Origin: Planomonospora sp. ID82291
GTDB taxonomy: Bacteria > Actinomycetota > Actinomycetes > Streptosporangiales > Streptosporangiaceae
Assembly: GCF_015711645.1 (NCBI RefSeq)
Contig: NZ_JABTEX010000001.1
Coordinates: forward strand, 1,612,001-1,676,000
Length of the DNA: 64,000 nucleotides
Direction: 5' to 3'
Below, in pieces: positions 13,553 through 21,659 of this stretch. The position numbers were made by a program, and so were the translations under genes. The notes beneath the pieces are model-generated. The model ran no database searches. It had not been told where the DNA came from and was given only the letters and a program-made list of their open reading frames with translations. Each line of letters begins with the position of its first letter. The first letter of the stretch is position 1.

Positions 13553-14182
13553 CGTCCGACCCCCTCATCGATATGAAGGTGTATCGCTACTCAACCGTTC
13601 AAGGCCCCACCGATCAGGACCTCGCGCTCATCGTACACTGCAACTTGCATGCCGCCCTGCGAGGCTTATCTCCATATTCCCGTCAGGAGAACATGCCGGA
13701 ATCCTTCCTCCGGCGGAGGGTTACCCCGAGGGATTTCCTCGGCTCCGGCGGCGGATGACGATGATCTCCAGAGAACGCGGCCCTCTCCCGCCCCACCGGG
13801 CCGTTCTTTCCCCGACGTCCCCGCCGGACGCCGGCCGATCCTTCCAATGAAAGTTGCACGGAACGATGCAGCAAAGATTCCATGAAAGTTTATCGATATT
13901 TCTGGCACCAGAGTATTGCAGCATTTGACACCCGGGGGGAGCATCTGCTTAGGGGGAGGATCCGCCCACTCGGGAGAGACCGCCGGCGGCGCCGCCTCGG
14001 ACACGCCGCAGACGGTTTCCAGGGAGGCGGACGGACCACGGGGACGGGGAGAAGCAGGCGACGGCTCACGGTCGCACGCGCCAGAAGAAGCCCTCGTAAG
14101 GGCGAAGACGCATCAGGCCGACGGCCACCGGCCCGGATGCCGTTCACAGGAGCTCCGCAGCACGTCACGAAAGGAGCCGCCC
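13553..14182. other. 630-bp gap between XRE regulator and small protein gene
   Basis: No convincing gene. GC content falls between about 13840 and 13930. It holds the repeated ATGAARGT motif and presumably the promoters of the leftward XRE gene and the rightward 77-residue protein. Short open frames starting at the motif copies (MKVYRY...) lack ribosome sites and diverge completely after six residues. Confidence 0.6.
13573..13899. promoter_or_regulatory. Possible operator repeats upstream of the XRE regulator
   Basis: The motif ATGAARGTNTATCGMTA occurs at 13573-13589 and 13882-13898, and a shorter version (ATGAAAGTT) occurs at 13847-13855. All lie in the gap upstream of the leftward XRE gene. 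The first copy covers its probable promoter region. Regulators of this class usually bind near their own gene, so these could be operators. This is inference. Confidence 0.35.
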
Positions 14183-14416
14183 ATGCACTTCCACGGTATC
14201 CATGGGATCTCCGGAATCACGACCCGGCTCGCCCGGCTGATCGACCGCGCCGACGACGAACTCTGCATGGACCAGGACGAGTGGGCCTACCGCCTCGGCT
14301 GGACCGTGCAGCGGAGGGGATTCGGCGCCCGGTGCTACCGCAACCCCCTGTTCGACCTGCAGAAGGCCGAGCGCATCTACGCCGGCGGGGACGTGGGCGA
14401 GAACGTCGCCGCGTAA
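14183..14416 (+). CDS. Small protein of unknown function (77 residues)
   Basis: ATG 14183 is preceded by AAGGAG at 14171-14176, an ideal ribosome site. The 77-residue product begins MHFHGIHGISGITTRLARLI and contains an ordered-looking core rich in Trp/Tyr/Arg (DEWAYRLGWTVQRRGFGARCYRNPLFDL). It has no signal or membrane segment, so it is cytoplasmic. I do not recognise the family. Its stop is followed within 20 bp by a 36-bp tandem repeat. Confidence 0.72.
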   Translation: MHFHGIHGISGITTRLARLIDRADDELCMDQDEWAYRLGWTVQRRGFGARCYRNPLFDLQKAERIYAGGDVGENVAA

Positions 14417-14432
14417 CCCCCGCGACGACCGC

Positions 14433-14562
14433 CACCGCCCGCCGCAGACCGGCGAGCCGCCGGAGCCGCACCGCCCGCCGCAGACCGGCGAGCCGCCGGA
14501 GCCGCACCGCCCGCCGCAGACCGGCGAGCCGCCGGAGCCGGGCTGCCCGCCGCAGACCGGCC
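14433..14562. repeat. 36-bp tandem repeat, 3 perfect copies plus a decayed fourth
   Basis: Perfect copies lie at 14433-14468, 14469-14504 and 14505-14540, followed by a diverged partial copy to about 14562. The copies abut with no spacers, so it is not a CRISPR array. In one frame the unit would encode a 12-residue PPQTGEPPEPHR-type repeat, but no start codon or ribosome site supports translation. Confidence 0.93.
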
Positions 14563-14658
14563 GAGCGCTCGCAAAGCACCGGAACCCCGGCCCTTGGGGC
14601 TTTCCCTCCCGGCGGTGACGGGCAATGATGGGTTCGTTCATCGAACCCAGGAGTGCCG

Positions 14659-16824
14659 ATGCGAACCGCCCACCGGACCTGTCCCCTCTGCGAGGCCGTC
14701 TGCGGCCTGCGGCTCACGCTCGACGACGCCGGTCACGTCACCTCCGTGAAGGGCGACCCGGACGACCCGTTCTCCCGGGGGTTCATCTGCCCCAAGGGCG
14801 CGAGTCTCGGCCGCCTCGACTCCGACCCCGACCGGTTGCGCACCCCGATGATCCGCACCGGCGGCGCGTGGCGCGAGGCCACCTGGCCGGAGGCCTTCCG
14901 CGCGGTCGAGCGGGGCCTGACCGGCGTGGCCGGGGCCCACGGACGCCAGGCCCTGGCCGTCTACCTCGGCAACCCGAACGCCCACACCATGGCCGGAGCC
15001 CTGTACGGCGCGCCGCTGATCCGCGCCCTCGGCACCCGCAACGTCTTCTCCGCCAGCACCGCCGACCAGATGCCCAAGCACGTCTCCTGCGGTCTGATGT
15101 TCGGCGACCCGATGGCCGTCCCGGTGCCCGACCTGGACCGCACCGACTACCTGCTGATGCTCGGCGCCAACCCGCTGGAGTCCAACGGCTCGCTCTGCAC
15201 CGCCCCCGACTTCCCCGGCCGGCTGAAGGCGCTGCGCGCGCGGGGCGGCCGGCTCGTGGTCGTCGACCCGCGCCGCACCCGCACCGCCGCCCTCGCCGAC
15301 GAGCACCTGTTCGTCCGCCCCGGCACCGACGCCCACCTGCTGTTCGGCATCGTCCACACGCTCTTCGCCGAGGACCTCACCTCGGTGGGCGTCGAGACGG
15401 CGGGCCTGGCGGAGCTGCGCGCCCTGGCCGAGGACTTCTCCCCCAAGGCCGTGGCGGAGACCTGCGGCGTACCCGCCGACGTCATCGTCCGGCTCACCCG
15501 CGAGCTGGCCGCGGCCCCCACCGCCGCCGTCTACGCCCGCATCGGGACCTGCACCGCCGAGTTCGGCACCCTCGCGCAGTGGCTGGTCGACGCCGTCAAC
15601 GTGCTGACCGGCAACCTCGACCGCCCCGGCGGGGTCATGTTCGCCACGCCCGCCACCGAGACGGGGCGCCGGCGCCGGCCGTACGCCACGGGGCGCTGGC
15701 ACAGCCGCGTCCGGGGTCTGCCGGAGGCGAACGGCGAGCTGCCGGTGGCCACGCTCGCCGACGAGATCGCGACCCCGGGGGAGGGGCAGGTCAGGGCGCT
15801 GGTCGTGGTGGCGGGCAATCCGGTGCTCTCCGCGCCGGACGGACCGCGGCTGGAGGAGGCCCTGCGCGGCCTGGAGTTCATGGTCTGCGTCGACCCCTAC
15901 CTGAACGAGACCACCCGGCACGCGGACGTCGTCCTCCCGCCGCCGCCGGTGCTGCACTCACCGCACTACGACTTCTCCCTGCTGGCGTTCGCGGTGCGCG
16001 ACTACGCCCGGTTCTCCCCGCCGGTGCTGCCTCCGGAGCCGGGACGGCCCTCGGAGGCGGAGATCCTCGCGCGGCTCACGCTGATCGCCTCCGGGCAAGG
16101 CGCGGAGGCCGACCCGGCCGCGCTCGACGAGCTGATCCTGGACCAGATGCTGCGCCGGGCCGTCGAGACGCCCGGCTCGCCCGTCGAGGGGCGGGACCCG
16201 GCCGAGCTGCGCGCCGGGCTGGAGGGCACGAGCGGAGCGGAGCTGCGGCTGGACGCCATGCTCAAGCTCGGCCCGCACGGCCTGTCCCTGGCCGCGCTGC
16301 GGGCCGCGCCGCACGGGATCGACCTCGGTCCGCTCCGGCCCCGGCTGGGCGAGGTGCTGCGCACGGCCTCGGGGAAGGTGGAGCTGGCCCCGGCCGCGCT
16401 GGTGGCGGACGTCGCACGGCTGCGCGAGCGGGCGTCCGCGCCGCCGCCGGAGATGGTCCTGATCGGGCGGCGGCACCTGCGCTCCAACAACAGCTGGCTG
16501 CACAACGTGGAGCCGCTGGTCGGCGGGAGCAACCGCTGCACGCTGCAGATCAACCCGGCCGACGTGCGCAGGCTCGGCCTGGACGGGCACGCCGTGGTGC
16601 GCAGCGCCGTCGGGGAGCTGACCGTGCCGCTGGAGCCGACCGACTCGATCATGCCCGGCGTGGTGAGCCTGCCGCACGGCTGGGGCCATCAGGGGACCGC
16701 CCAGCGGGTCGCGGCCGAGCACGCCGGGGTCAGCGCGAACGCGCTGACGGACTCCTCCACGCTCGACGTCCTCTCCGGGAACGCCGTGTTCAACGGGGTG
16801 CCGGTGACCGTCGGCCGCGCGTGA
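14659..16824 (+). CDS. Molybdopterin-dependent oxidoreductase (MopB superfamily)
   Basis: A 721-residue molybdenum/tungsten bis-MGD enzyme related to formate dehydrogenase and nitrate reductase catalytic chains. The N-terminal [4Fe-4S] motif is CPLCEAVC followed by C in GFICPKG (spacing C-x2-C-x3-C-x27-C). The cofactor domains follow, and the C-terminal molydopterin dinucleotide-binding domain (about 600-720) contains RRHLRSNNSWLHN and VSLPHGWG. ATG 14659 was chosen over GTG 14653 because AGGAG (14649-14653) then has usable spacing. No electron-transfer subunits are nearby, so it may use a soluble partner. Substrate unknown. Confidence 0.92.
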   Translation: MRTAHRTCPLCEAVCGLRLTLDDAGHVTSVKGDPDDPFSRGFICPKGASLGRLDSDPDRLRTPMIRTGGAWREATWPEAFRAVERGLTGVAGAHGRQALAVYLGNPNAHTMAGALYGAPLIRALGTRNVFSASTADQMPKHVSCGLMFGDPMAVPVPDLDRTDYLLMLGANPLESNGSLCTAPDFPGRLKALRARGGRLVVVDPRRTRTAALADEHLFVRPGTDAHLLFGIVHTLFAEDLTSVGVETAGLAELRALAEDFSPKAVAETCGVPADVIVRLTRELAAAPTAAVYARIGTCTAEFGTLAQWLVDAVNVLTGNLDRPGGVMFATPATETGRRRRPYATGRWHSRVRGLPEANGELPVATLADEIATPGEGQVRALVVVAGNPVLSAPDGPRLEEALRGLEFMVCVDPYLNETTRHADVVLPPPPVLHSPHYDFSLLAFAVRDYARFSPPVLPPEPGRPSEAEILARLTLIASGQGAEADPAALDELILDQMLRRAVETPGSPVEGRDPAELRAGLEGTSGAELRLDAMLKLGPHGLSLAALRAAPHGIDLGPLRPRLGEVLRTASGKVELAPAALVADVARLRERASAPPPEMVLIGRRHLRSNNSWLHNVEPLVGGSNRCTLQINPADVRRLGLDGHAVVRSAVGELTVPLEPTDSIMPGVVSLPHGWGHQGTAQRVAAEHAGVSANALTDSSTLDVLSGNAVFNGVPVTVGRA

Positions 16825-16874
16825 GCCCGCGGGCGGGCGGGAGAGGACCCCACGCGCGCACTAGGCTTGCGCGC

Positions 16875-17480
16875 GTGACCACCCCTCCAGCACAGGATCG
16901 CCTGCACGCCCAGCTCGCCTTCGCCATGGAGATCGACAAGCTCCGGCGCATCGTCCGCCGCAACACCCTGATGGACGGGTCGCGGCGGGAGAACGACGCC
17001 GAGCACTCGTGGTACGTGGGGATGCTGGCCATGGTCATGGCCGAGCACGCGCCTCCGGGGACCGACCTGGACAGGGTCGTCGCGATGCTGCTCGTCCACG
17101 ACATCGTCGAGATCGACGCCGGGGACACCTTCATCTACGACTCCCCGGCGGTGGAGGCGCAGCTCGGCATCGAGCGCAAGGCCGCCGACCGCATCTTCGG
17201 GCTGCTCCCGGAGGACCAGGCGGTACGGCTGCGCGAGCTCTGGGACGAGTTCGAGGAGCGCAGGACCCCCGAGGCCAGGTTCGCCAAGGCCCTGGACCGC
17301 ATCGCTCCGATCATGGCCAACCACCACAACGAGGGCGGCACCTGGTCGCTCTACAAGGTGACGGCGGAGCAGGTGCTGGAGAAAGTGAAGATCATCGAGG
17401 AGGGGTCGCCGACCCTCGGCGCCTACGCCACCGAGATCATCGAGCTCTCCGTCCGCCGGGGGCATCTGGCGCGTGCATAA
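16875..17480 (+). CDS. HD-domain hydrolase (YfbR/HDDC2-like)
   Basis: A 201-residue HD phosphohydrolase. Metal ligands are visible as H in NDAEHSW, the HD pair in MLLVHDIVEIDAGD and a later D (AKALDRIAPIMANHHNEGG), the pattern of YfbR/HDDC2 5'-deoxynucleotidases. It probably dephosphorylates nucleoside monophosphates. GTG 16875 lacks a ribosome site but has TAGGCT about 8 bp upstream, which would fit a leaderless transcript. It lies 50 bp after the oxidoreductase. Confidence 0.88.
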   Translation: MTTPPAQDRLHAQLAFAMEIDKLRRIVRRNTLMDGSRRENDAEHSWYVGMLAMVMAEHAPPGTDLDRVVAMLLVHDIVEIDAGDTFIYDSPAVEAQLGIERKAADRIFGLLPEDQAVRLRELWDEFEERRTPEARFAKALDRIAPIMANHHNEGGTWSLYKVTAEQVLEKVKIIEEGSPTLGAYATEIIELSVRRGHLARA

Positions 17481-17523
17481 CGCGGTTCCCGGGTAGGTCC
17501 CTAATGGTCGAGAGGGGGCGGGA

Positions 17524-18435
17524 GTGAAGGAATCAGTCCAGGCCGGACGTCGGAGCCTCAAGGACCTGGCGTCGACGATCAACATCGTCGGCCCGATCGA
17601 GCGGTCGTCGAGGTTGGACCGGCCGATCCGCGGCCTGGCCAAGGCCGTGCGCCGCAGGATCGGGCCGGGGCGCCTGCGCGACCTGCTCCACGGCGTCCCC
17701 ACCGGCAAGCCCCTCCACCCGCCGCTGGCCACCTTCGTCGTGGGCGCCTGGGCGGCGACCTCGATGATCGACCTGACCGGGACCGGCCCGCGCGCCGCCC
17801 GGACGGTGCTCACCGCGGGACTCGGCGCCGCGCTCCCCACGGTGGCCGCCGGCGTCACGGACTGGTCGGTCATCCACCGCGAGCAGCAGCGGGTCGGGTT
17901 CGTGCACGCGGTCACCAACCTGGCCGCCTTCGGCCTGTACGCCGCCTCGCTGGCGCTGCGGGTCGGCGGGCGCGAGCGGGCCGGCCGCGTGGTGGGGTAC
18001 GCCGGACTGGGCGCGACGGGCCTGGGCGGCTTCCTCGGCGGCCACCTGGCCTACCGGCAGGCCGTCGGGGCCAACCACGCCGACTCCGTCGCCCACCTGG
18101 TCCCGCTGGGCTGGTACGACCTGTGCTCCCTCAACGACCTGCCGGACGGCCGGCCGGTCGCCCGGCGGCTGGGCTACATCGACCTGTTCGTGCTGCGGGT
18201 CGACGGTGAGGTCACCGTGCTCGCCGACCACTGCTCCCACCTGGCCGGCCCGCTGCACCAGGGGCGGCTGGTCGCCGAGAACGGCGCCGCCTGCGTGGTC
18301 TGCCCCTGGCACGGCAGCACGTTCCGGCTCTCGGACGGAGCCGTCGTGCACGGCCCCGGGACCGCGCCCCAGCCGTCGTTCGAGACCCGGATCCGCCGCG
18401 ACGGCGTCATCCAGGTCCGCCCGGCGCAGACCTGA
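17524..18435 (+). CDS. DUF2231 membrane protein with C-terminal Rieske domain
   Basis: A 303-residue fusion. The N-terminal half is a DUF2231 integral membrane domain with about four hydrophobic segments between residues 65 and 180 (starting at LATFVVGAWAATSMIDL). The C-terminal part (about 205-300) is a Rieske [2Fe-2S] domain with ligand motifs CSHLAGPL and CPWHGSTF. It is probably a membrane-bound electron-transfer protein. A GTG start with GGGGGCGGGA upstream. No oxygenase or cytochrome subunit adjoins it. Confidence 0.9.
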   Translation: MKESVQAGRRSLKDLASTINIVGPIERSSRLDRPIRGLAKAVRRRIGPGRLRDLLHGVPTGKPLHPPLATFVVGAWAATSMIDLTGTGPRAARTVLTAGLGAALPTVAAGVTDWSVIHREQQRVGFVHAVTNLAAFGLYAASLALRVGGRERAGRVVGYAGLGATGLGGFLGGHLAYRQAVGANHADSVAHLVPLGWYDLCSLNDLPDGRPVARRLGYIDLFVLRVDGEVTVLADHCSHLAGPLHQGRLVAENGAACVVCPWHGSTFRLSDGAVVHGPGTAPQPSFETRIRRDGVIQVRPAQT

Positions 18436-18460
18436 CGGCCGGGCGGCCTCACGGCGGCCT

Positions 18461-18526
18461 CACAGCGTCCCCACAGCGTCCCCATAGTGTCCCCATAGTG
18501 TCCCCATAGCGTCCCCACAGTGTCTC
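18461..18526. repeat. 11-bp tandem repeat, six copies
   Basis: Six consecutive 11-bp units of the form CAYAGYGTCCC, starting 26 bp after the Rieske gene stop. Variants alternate at two positions. Eleven bp is close to one helical turn, so it is a possible phased binding array, or simple slippage. It sits between convergent genes. Confidence 0.92.
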
Positions 18527-18563
18527 CACCGCGGCCCCGCTGCGGTCTCGGTCGCCGGGGGCC

Positions 18564-18794
18564 TCAGTCGTCGGGACCGCCGTCGGCCGGATGCTCCACC
18601 AGGGCGAGGACCCGGCTGGACATGAACCTGGCGGTGCGCACCGCCGTACCGCTCCGGGTGACCTCGCTCACCTCGACGACGCCGCCGCGACGGTTGGCGA
18701 TCTCCACCCGGCGGCCCGCCCGCGTCGCGGCGACCTCGTACGTCCGCGACGTGTCCCCGGCATCAATGACGATCTCTACCCTGTCGCCCTTCAT
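18564..18794 (-). CDS. Small protein of unknown function (76 residues)
   Basis: Begins MKGDRVEIVIDAGDTSRTYE at ATG 18794. The pattern is mostly beta strand (VEIVIDAG, RTYEVAATR, RRVEIANRR, VVEVSEVTR, RVLALVEH), so it is probably a small beta-barrel cytoplasmic protein. It looks like a conserved small actinobacterial protein of unknown role, recalled only by general resemblance. There is no ribosome site. TATGGGTATGAAT lies just upstream, compatible with a leaderless transcript. Confidence 0.7.
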   Translation of the reverse strand: MKGDRVEIVIDAGDTSRTYEVAATRAGRRVEIANRRGGVVEVSEVTRSGTAVRTARFMSSRVLALVEHPADGGPDD

Positions 18795-18823
18795 GTCTGA
18801 TTCATACCCATACCGGGTAGGTT

Positions 18824-19579
18824 TTATCCGTACACCAGTTTGACCATCGCGGCCACGCCGACGCAGACGATGAAGACCCGGAGCACCGGCGCGGGCAGTC
18901 TCCGGCCCACCTTCGCGCCCAGGAACCCGCCGATCGCCGCGCCCGCCGCCACCAGCCCCACCGCCCGCCAGTCCACCTCCGCGACCAGCACGAACAGCAC
19001 CGCGGCGGTCGTGTTGACCAGCAGGGAGAGCACGTTCTTGGCGGCGTTCGCCCGCTGCAGGCCGTCGTCGAGGAAGATGCCGAGCAGCCCGATGAGCAGC
19101 ACGCCCTGGGCCGCCCCGAAATAGCCGCCGTAGATCCCCGCCGCGAAGACGCCGAACCAGAGCCAGGGACCGCCGTGCGGACGGGTGTGCTCGCGCCGGG
19201 CGTTCAGCCACGCGCCGAGCCTCGGCTGGACCATCACCAGCACGCACGCCAGGCCGATCAGGACGGGCACCACCACGTCGAAGGTGCGCGCCGGGAGGTA
19301 GAGCAGCAGCACCCCGCCGATGAGCGAGCCCGCGACCGAGCCGGCGCCCAGCCGTACCAGCCGGTCGCGCTGCCCCTTCAGCTCCTGGCGGTAGCCGAGC
19401 GCCCCGGTCAGCGACCCGGGCACCAGCCCGATGTTGTTGGACACGTTGGCCACGATCGGCGGCAGGCCCACCGCCACCATCGTGGGGAACGTGATCAGCG
19501 AACCGGAGCCGACGACGGCGTTGACGCCCCCGGCCCCGACCCCGGCCGCGAAGATCGCGACCGCCTCCCACGGCGTCAT
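18824..19579 (-). CDS. TauE/SafE-family sulfite/anion permease
   Basis: A 251-residue integral membrane protein of the TauE/SafE (UPF0721) family with about eight hydrophobic segments in two homologous halves. The family's N-terminal GxxAGGVNAVVGSGSLITFP and second-half GIYGGYFGAAQG motifs are clear. Family members move sulfite, sulfoacetate and related anions. The substrate here is unknown. Start ATG 19579 has GGAGGG upstream, making it shorter than the longest open frame. Confidence 0.92.
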   Translation of the reverse strand: MTPWEAVAIFAAGVGAGGVNAVVGSGSLITFPTMVAVGLPPIVANVSNNIGLVPGSLTGALGYRQELKGQRDRLVRLGAGSVAGSLIGGVLLLYLPARTFDVVVPVLIGLACVLVMVQPRLGAWLNARREHTRPHGGPWLWFGVFAAGIYGGYFGAAQGVLLIGLLGIFLDDGLQRANAAKNVLSLLVNTTAAVLFVLVAEVDWRAVGLVAAGAAIGGFLGAKVGRRLPAPVLRVFIVCVGVAAMVKLVYG

Positions 19580-19657
19580 GGACGCCCTCCTCCCTCGTAC
19601 GGCTCGCGCCCGCGGACGGTGCACGGCGTTCGCCGCATCCTAGGAGGGGTCCCGAGA

Positions 19658-20704
19658 TCATCCGGGAGCCGGGGTGTCCTTCCACGTCCCGCCCGCGCCG
19701 GACGCGCTCCCCTCCTCTCCCGGAGCCGCGGCTCCCGGGGATCTCGCCGCGGCCCCCGCCGGACCCGGCCCGGCGGCCCCCGCGGCGCCGGCTCCCGCAC
19801 CGGAGAGGTTCGCGAACAGGCCGCCCAGTCCTTCCAGCGCCCGGCCCACCTCCGAGGGCACGATCCACACCTTGTTGGCGTCCCCGCGGGCGATCTCCGG
19901 AAGCGTCCGCAGGTACTGGTAGGCCAGGAGCGCCTGGTCGGGCCTGCCCTCGTGGATGGCCCTGAACACCATCGCGATCGCGTCGGCCTCGCCCTTGGCC
20001 CGCATCGCCTTCGCCTCCGCGTCGGCCTGGGCCCGCAGGACCACCGCCTCCGCCTCGCCCCGCGCCTGGAGGACCGCCGCCTGCTTCTGGCCCTCGGCCG
20101 TGAGGATCGCGGCCTGCTTCTGGCCCTCGGCGGAGAGCACGGCGGCGCGTTTGTCGCGGTCGGCGCGCATCTGCTTCTCCATCGAATCCTGGATGGAGGC
20201 CGGAGGGTCGATCGCCTTGAGCTCGACCCGGTTGACCCGGATGCCCCACTTCCCGGTGGCCTCGTCGAGGACCCCGCGCAGCTCGCTGTTGATCTCCTCG
20301 CGGGAGGTGAGCGTGCGCTCCAGGTCCATGCCGCCGACCACGTTGCGCAGCGTGGTCACGGTGAGCTGCTCGACGCCGATGAGGAAGTCGGCGATCTCGT
20401 AGGTCGCCGCCCGGGGATCGACCACCTGGAAGTAGATCACCGTGTCGATGGAGACCACGAGGTTGTCGGAGGTGATGACGGGCTGCGGAGGGAACGAGAC
20501 GACCTGCTCGCGCAGGTCGATCGTCTCCTTGATCCGGTCGAGGAAGGGGACCACCAGGTTGAGGCCCGGCAGGAGGGTGCGGTGGTACCTGCCGAGCCGC
20601 TCCACGATCCCGGCGGTGGCCTGGGGCACGATCCGGACCGTCCGTACCAGTGCGAACCCGGCGACGGCCACCACGACGAGGGCGGCGATGAACGATGGTC
20701 CCAT
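19658..20704 (-). CDS. SPFH/Band 7 membrane protein (stomatin/slipin type)
   Basis: A 348-residue protein with one N-terminal membrane helix (about 3-22, FIAALVVVAVAGFALV). An SPFH/Band 7 domain follows (about 25-200, with GIVERLGRYHRTLLPGLN). A long Ala/Glu/Gln heptad region (EGQKQAAILTAEGQKQAAVL and following) should form oligomeric coiled coils, and there is a disordered Gly/Ala/Pro tail. Such proteins make ring-shaped membrane microdomain scaffolds. ATG 20704 was chosen because CCGGAG is then well spaced. The usual NfeD partner is absent here. A Crp-like palindrome lies upstream at 20775-20790. Confidence 0.92.
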   Translation of the reverse strand: MGPSFIAALVVVAVAGFALVRTVRIVPQATAGIVERLGRYHRTLLPGLNLVVPFLDRIKETIDLREQVVSFPPQPVITSDNLVVSIDTVIYFQVVDPRAATYEIADFLIGVEQLTVTTLRNVVGGMDLERTLTSREEINSELRGVLDEATGKWGIRVNRVELKAIDPPASIQDSMEKQMRADRDKRAAVLSAEGQKQAAILTAEGQKQAAVLQARGEAEAVVLRAQADAEAKAMRAKGEADAIAMVFRAIHEGRPDQALLAYQYLRTLPEIARGDANKVWIVPSEVGRALEGLGGLFANLSGAGAGAAGAAGPGPAGAAARSPGAAAPGEEGSASGAGGTWKDTPAPG

Positions 20705-20774
20705 CGGCAACTCCGGGCGGTCGAGTCGAGCGGATCTCTCGTCCCCGGCATGGTATTTCGTTTTGCTTTTGATT

Positions 20775-20790
20775 TGTGGCGCACGTCACA
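20775..20790. promoter_or_regulatory. Candidate Crp-binding palindrome upstream of SPFH gene
   Basis: TGTG-N8-CACA matches the classical Crp half sites at both ends. It lies about 70 bp upstream of the SPFH start, inside an AT-rich patch. A crp gene is present at 53.0 kb. Such short matches also arise by chance, so this is tentative. Confidence 0.35.
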
Positions 20791-20797
20791 TAGGGAA

Positions 20798-21592
20798 TCA
20801 GAACTGTTGCGCTCGGGCGTACCAGCGTCCGTCGAGGCCGCGCTCCAGGGTGAGGGGGAGGCCGAAGGTGCGCGAGAGGTTGTCGGCGGTCATCACGTGG
20901 TCGATCGGGCCCTCGTCGACCACCGCGCCGTGCCGGAGCAGCAGCGCGTGGGTGAACCCACTGGGGACCTCCTCCACGTGGTGGGTGACCAGGACCATCG
21001 TCGGGGCCTTGGGGTCGTGCGCCAGGACCGAGAGCCTGCGGACCAGGTCCTCCCTGCCGCCCAGGTCCAGCCCGGCGGCGGGCTCGTCCAGCAGGAGCAG
21101 CTCCGGGTCCGGCATCAGCGCCCGGGCGATCTGCACCCGCTTGCGCTCACCCTCCGACAGCGTGCCGAACCGGCGGCGGATCAGGTGGGCGCAGCCCATC
21201 TGATCGATCAGCTCGACCGCCCGGGTGACGTCCGCGGAGTCGTACTCCTCCTTCCAGCGGCCGAGGATCGCGTACGAGCCGGTGAGCACCAGGTCGATGA
21301 CCTTCTCGTCCGGCGGCACCCGCTCCGCCAGCGCCGCGCTCGCCAGCCCGATGCGCGGGCGCAGGTCGAACACGTCGGTCTGGCCCATCCGCTCGCCCAG
21401 GACGTCCACGGACCCCTCGGTCGGGAAGAGCATGGCCCCGGCGGCCTGCAGCAGCGTCGTCTTGCCGGCGCCGTTGGGGCCGATCACGACCCACCGCTCG
21501 TCCTCGTGGACGGTCCATTCGATGTTCCGCAACAGGACCGCGCCGTCCCTGCGGACGGTGACGTCCTGCAACCGAAGCACCTGACCGCCCAT
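20798..21592 (-). CDS. ABC transporter ATP-binding protein (orphan)
   Basis: A 264-residue ABC ATPase: Walker A GPNGAGKTT near residue 40, signature LSEGERKRV, Walker B LLLLDEPAAGLD, and H-loop VTHHVEE. ATG 21592 has GAGGAGG 8 bp upstream. No permease gene adjoins, so it may serve a distant transporter or have a non-transport role. It resembles the single-domain ABC proteins related to iron/molybdate uptake ATPases, but the substrate cannot be deduced. Confidence 0.93.
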   Translation of the reverse strand: MGGQVLRLQDVTVRRDGAVLLRNIEWTVHEDERWVVIGPNGAGKTTLLQAAGAMLFPTEGSVDVLGERMGQTDVFDLRPRIGLASAALAERVPPDEKVIDLVLTGSYAILGRWKEEYDSADVTRAVELIDQMGCAHLIRRRFGTLSEGERKRVQIARALMPDPELLLLDEPAAGLDLGGREDLVRRLSVLAHDPKAPTMVLVTHHVEEVPSGFTHALLLRHGAVVDEGPIDHVMTADNLSRTFGLPLTLERGLDGRWYARAQQF

Positions 21593-21659
21593 GCGCCACG
21601 CCTCCTCATCAATCGCTCGGATCAAAACCTATTGCAGGACGAGCGCATATCGTGGACCG

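Noticed and set aside
14433-14562. CRISPR array from the 36-bp repeats
   Set aside because: Copies abut with no spacers and no cas genes are nearby.
14625-16874. Upstream extension of the HD-hydrolase frame
   Set aside because: Overlaps the molybdopterin oxidoreductase and is Arg/Pro-rich nonsense until GTG 16875.
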